Of a stretch of 13,609 bases of DNA, positions 12,154 to 13,609 are shown piece after piece. Source of the stretch: Planctomycetota bacterium. Lineage in GTDB: Bacteria; Planctomycetota; Phycisphaerae; UBA1845. The translations under genes were made by a program, and so were the position numbers. The stretch's first letter is position 1; each line of letters begins with the position of its first letter. The notes beneath the pieces were generated by a model. It was not told the origin of the DNA and did not search any database. It worked only from the letters and a program-made list of their open reading frames with translations. The stretch covers positions 1-13,609 of the forward strand of contig JAJRUK010000335.1 of NCBI GenBank assembly GCA_024277835.1. The letters run 5' to 3'.

Positions 12154-13581
12154 TTATGCGCATCGCTTGCGTACCTTGCTCGTCGTTTTATTTCGCCACA
12201 AATAGTAAACCGGTCGTGAACCGACCAGACTGCGAAACGTTTGGGCGAGAAACTGCGGCGATTGTCTCACCACGCGCCGCTCGCCGCCTGCGGTCGTGGC
12301 TGCGTACCATTGGAAGACGACGCGCGCGACGATTTTTCGGATGCGGGACTGTCGACCGACCTTCGTGATGAACTCGCGCGCGTTGGGATCAACGCCCATC
12401 GATTCAAGCTCCGCCAGCGCCTTCTTCGGTCCCGCCTGGATGTCGTACTGCCCGATGCGTTCCATCCCGGCGCGTTCAAAGACCGGGTTGAACGCACCCA
12501 TTGTTGCCAAGCACTCGACATAATCTGTGCCCACCATCGAAAGCGTTTTTCGCACGAAATAGTGGCCCAAACCGCATCCGCGCACGTCCGGATGAATGAC
12601 AAGACGGCGCAGGATTCGTAACGATCGATTGACGCGACCGGGGTTGCGCGAGAACCAACCGCTTGTCGCACGGTTGCGCAACGCAAGCTCAAGCGGGCCA
12701 TGCGAGTAGACGACGATGCCAAGAAGCTCGCCGCCCTTCCGTTCGCGCATGACGAACACCTTATCCACAAACCCAAGCTCGTCGGTCGCGCGGTAGTGCA
12801 TCGCGGCGAACTGCAAATAGTCTGCCTTCTTTCCCGACTCAATTACGAGGCGACGGCGGAGCGACGTCGGTTTGCTTGTTCGGATCGTTTGCTCTTGAAC
12901 CGACACCGCACCGCCACCGGTCAGGCTAATGATCGTATCGGGTTGAAGGTCGGGGATGATGTCGTCGTTTGAGCATGCCAACACAAAGCAAAGCCCTTGC
13001 CGCGTTGCCAACTTGCGCAGTGAGAAGCTGATGGCCTTGGCGACGCGTCGGTGCAGGATAGAACAAAACTCGTCGCAGATCAGCGGCGCTGAAACCGTCG
13101 AGCGCGTGTGATCGGCGACGGCGCATGCGAGTTTCGCGCGAAACGTCTCGCCATCCGATAGCGCGTGAGCGGGTCGAACCCAAAGACGCGCCTCACCGAG
13201 TCCGCACGAGGTCAGCGTTGCCGTCGCCTCGCCGAGCGTGTCCCACGGGGCGACCATATCGACGATCGCACGGTCCTTCGGGAATCTCATCCGCGAGACG
13301 TTCCGACCGCCGGGCAAGCGTGATTCAATCTGACCTAACGCCGTTGTCTTGCCGCTGCCCGATGGCCCCACGACCAAGATGATCCGACCCGGTCCGACGC
13401 GAATCTCGCAGTGATCGAGAATCGTGATCGTTTTTTCAAACATTGGCAGCCCGAAGGTCGTCGCGATCGCAGCCGTCCGCTGCGATGCTCGCCCGGTGGC
13501 TGCGAATTTTCGACATGAGAGGGAAATGTGATTTTCCGGGTGTGCCGTTGCGTTGGCTGCGTTTTTTGGGATTGTTCGCAT
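12154..13581 (-). CDS. ABC-type ATPase fused to a GNAT acetyltransferase domain (COG2401-like)
   Basis: The protein has 475 aa from the ATG at 13581, which has GGAG 9 nt upstream. An internal ATG at 13443 starts exactly at the ATPase domain and is a serious alternative; the intervening 46 residues are low in recognisable structure. The ATPase part has Walker A GPSGSGKTT (about residues 72-80), the ABC signature LSDGE (about 141-145) and Walker B-like PLICDEF (about 165-171), with no membrane domain. The C-terminal half is a GNAT fold, with LLGIVVYSHGP, then RRLVIHPDVRGCGLGHYFVRK (acetyl-CoA-binding R/Q-x-x-G-x-G/A motif as RGCGLG) and NPVFERAGM. Proteins with this order are known as ABC ATPase fused to predicted acetyltransferase (COG2401, from memory), in archaea, bacteria and some phages, with unknown role. 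It is not a transporter. Confidence 0.82.
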   Translation of the reverse strand: MRTIPKNAANATAHPENHISLSCRKFAATGRASQRTAAIATTFGLPMFEKTITILDHCEIRVGPGRIILVVGPSGSGKTTALGQIESRLPGGRNVSRMRFPKDRAIVDMVAPWDTLGEATATLTSCGLGEARLWVRPAHALSDGETFRAKLACAVADHTRSTVSAPLICDEFCSILHRRVAKAISFSLRKLATRQGLCFVLACSNDDIIPDLQPDTIISLTGGGAVSVQEQTIRTSKPTSLRRRLVIESGKKADYLQFAAMHYRATDELGFVDKVFVMRERKGGELLGIVVYSHGPLELALRNRATSGWFSRNPGRVNRSLRILRRLVIHPDVRGCGLGHYFVRKTLSMVGTDYVECLATMGAFNPVFERAGMERIGQYDIQAGPKKALAELESMGVDPNAREFITKVGRQSRIRKIVARVVFQWYAATTAGGERRVVRQSPQFLAQTFRSLVGSRPVYYLWRNKTTSKVRKRCA

Positions 13582-13609
13582 CTCGTTTCGCTCCGAACCC
13601 AAAGACCTG

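Noticed and set aside
11948..12163. N-terminal extension of the 76-aa membrane protein to 148 aa
   Set aside because: The extension would translate two palindromic repeats and a large hairpin; the GTG at 11947 has a ribosome binding site and starts the plausible protein.
1..13609. tRNA genes, including a tRNA-Sec, and selenocysteine machinery genes
   Set aside because: None was recognised by eye in the window; the Sec interpretation therefore depends on genes elsewhere in the genome.

Overview
The window looks like a piece of a chromosome from a planctomycete-like bacterium (phylum level only, moderate confidence). The pointers are a LeuRS with large inserts and no obvious zinc knuckle, a Zn-ribbon/GYF-like membrane protein, a cysteine-rich choice-of-anchor-B/PKD protein with an IPTL-type C-terminus, and dispersed GTGGCACCGG and GGGTCCGC hairpin repeats. 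No rRNA, tRNA, CRISPR array or insertion sequence was recognised. Genes end in TAA, TAG and TGA, so TGA normally works as a stop here.

Layout. At the left edge is the 5' end of a minus-strand tricorn-protease-like gene (GTG start at 307). It is divergent from an SppA-type signal peptide peptidase lipoprotein (629-1681, +). A minus-strand block follows: leuS (6119-3003), a CYTH-domain protein (2975-2403) and a class II cytochrome c-like protein (2241-1822), the last with its own good promoter. Divergent from leuS is a Zn-ribbon/GYF-like single-pass membrane protein (6358-7221, +).

The centre of interest is 7401-8253. Two tandem paralogous lipoprotein genes each appear to stop at about 53 codons, but the same frame continues through a second TGA into a well-formed heavy-metal-associated (HMA, MerP/CopZ-like) domain. 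The two TGA codons fall exactly where the metal-binding CxxC cysteines of HMA domains lie, giving Sec-x-Gly-Sec in both paralogs. A perfect hairpin with a GGUC loop sits at the same distance (32 and 23 nt) from the two TGAs in each gene, inside a 20-nt block of identical nucleotides. This resembles a bacterial SECIS element. I infer a pair of secreted Sec-x-x-Sec metal-binding lipoproteins. Standard gene calling would reduce each to a meaningless 52-53 aa peptide. They are followed by a repeat-rich spacer, a 57-aa lipoprotein and an outer-membrane beta-barrel gene (8684-9523). This could be a small envelope metal or metalloid handling locus, but that is inference from proximity only.

The right part is on the minus strand: the choice-of-anchor-B/PKD/IPTL surface protein (11282-9528, tail to tail with the barrel gene with only 4 nt between), a 434-nt stretch with no confident gene, a 76-aa membrane protein (11947-11717), a spacer holding two palindromic repeats and a very strong hairpin, and an ABC-type ATPase fused to a GNAT acetyltransferase domain (13581-12154).
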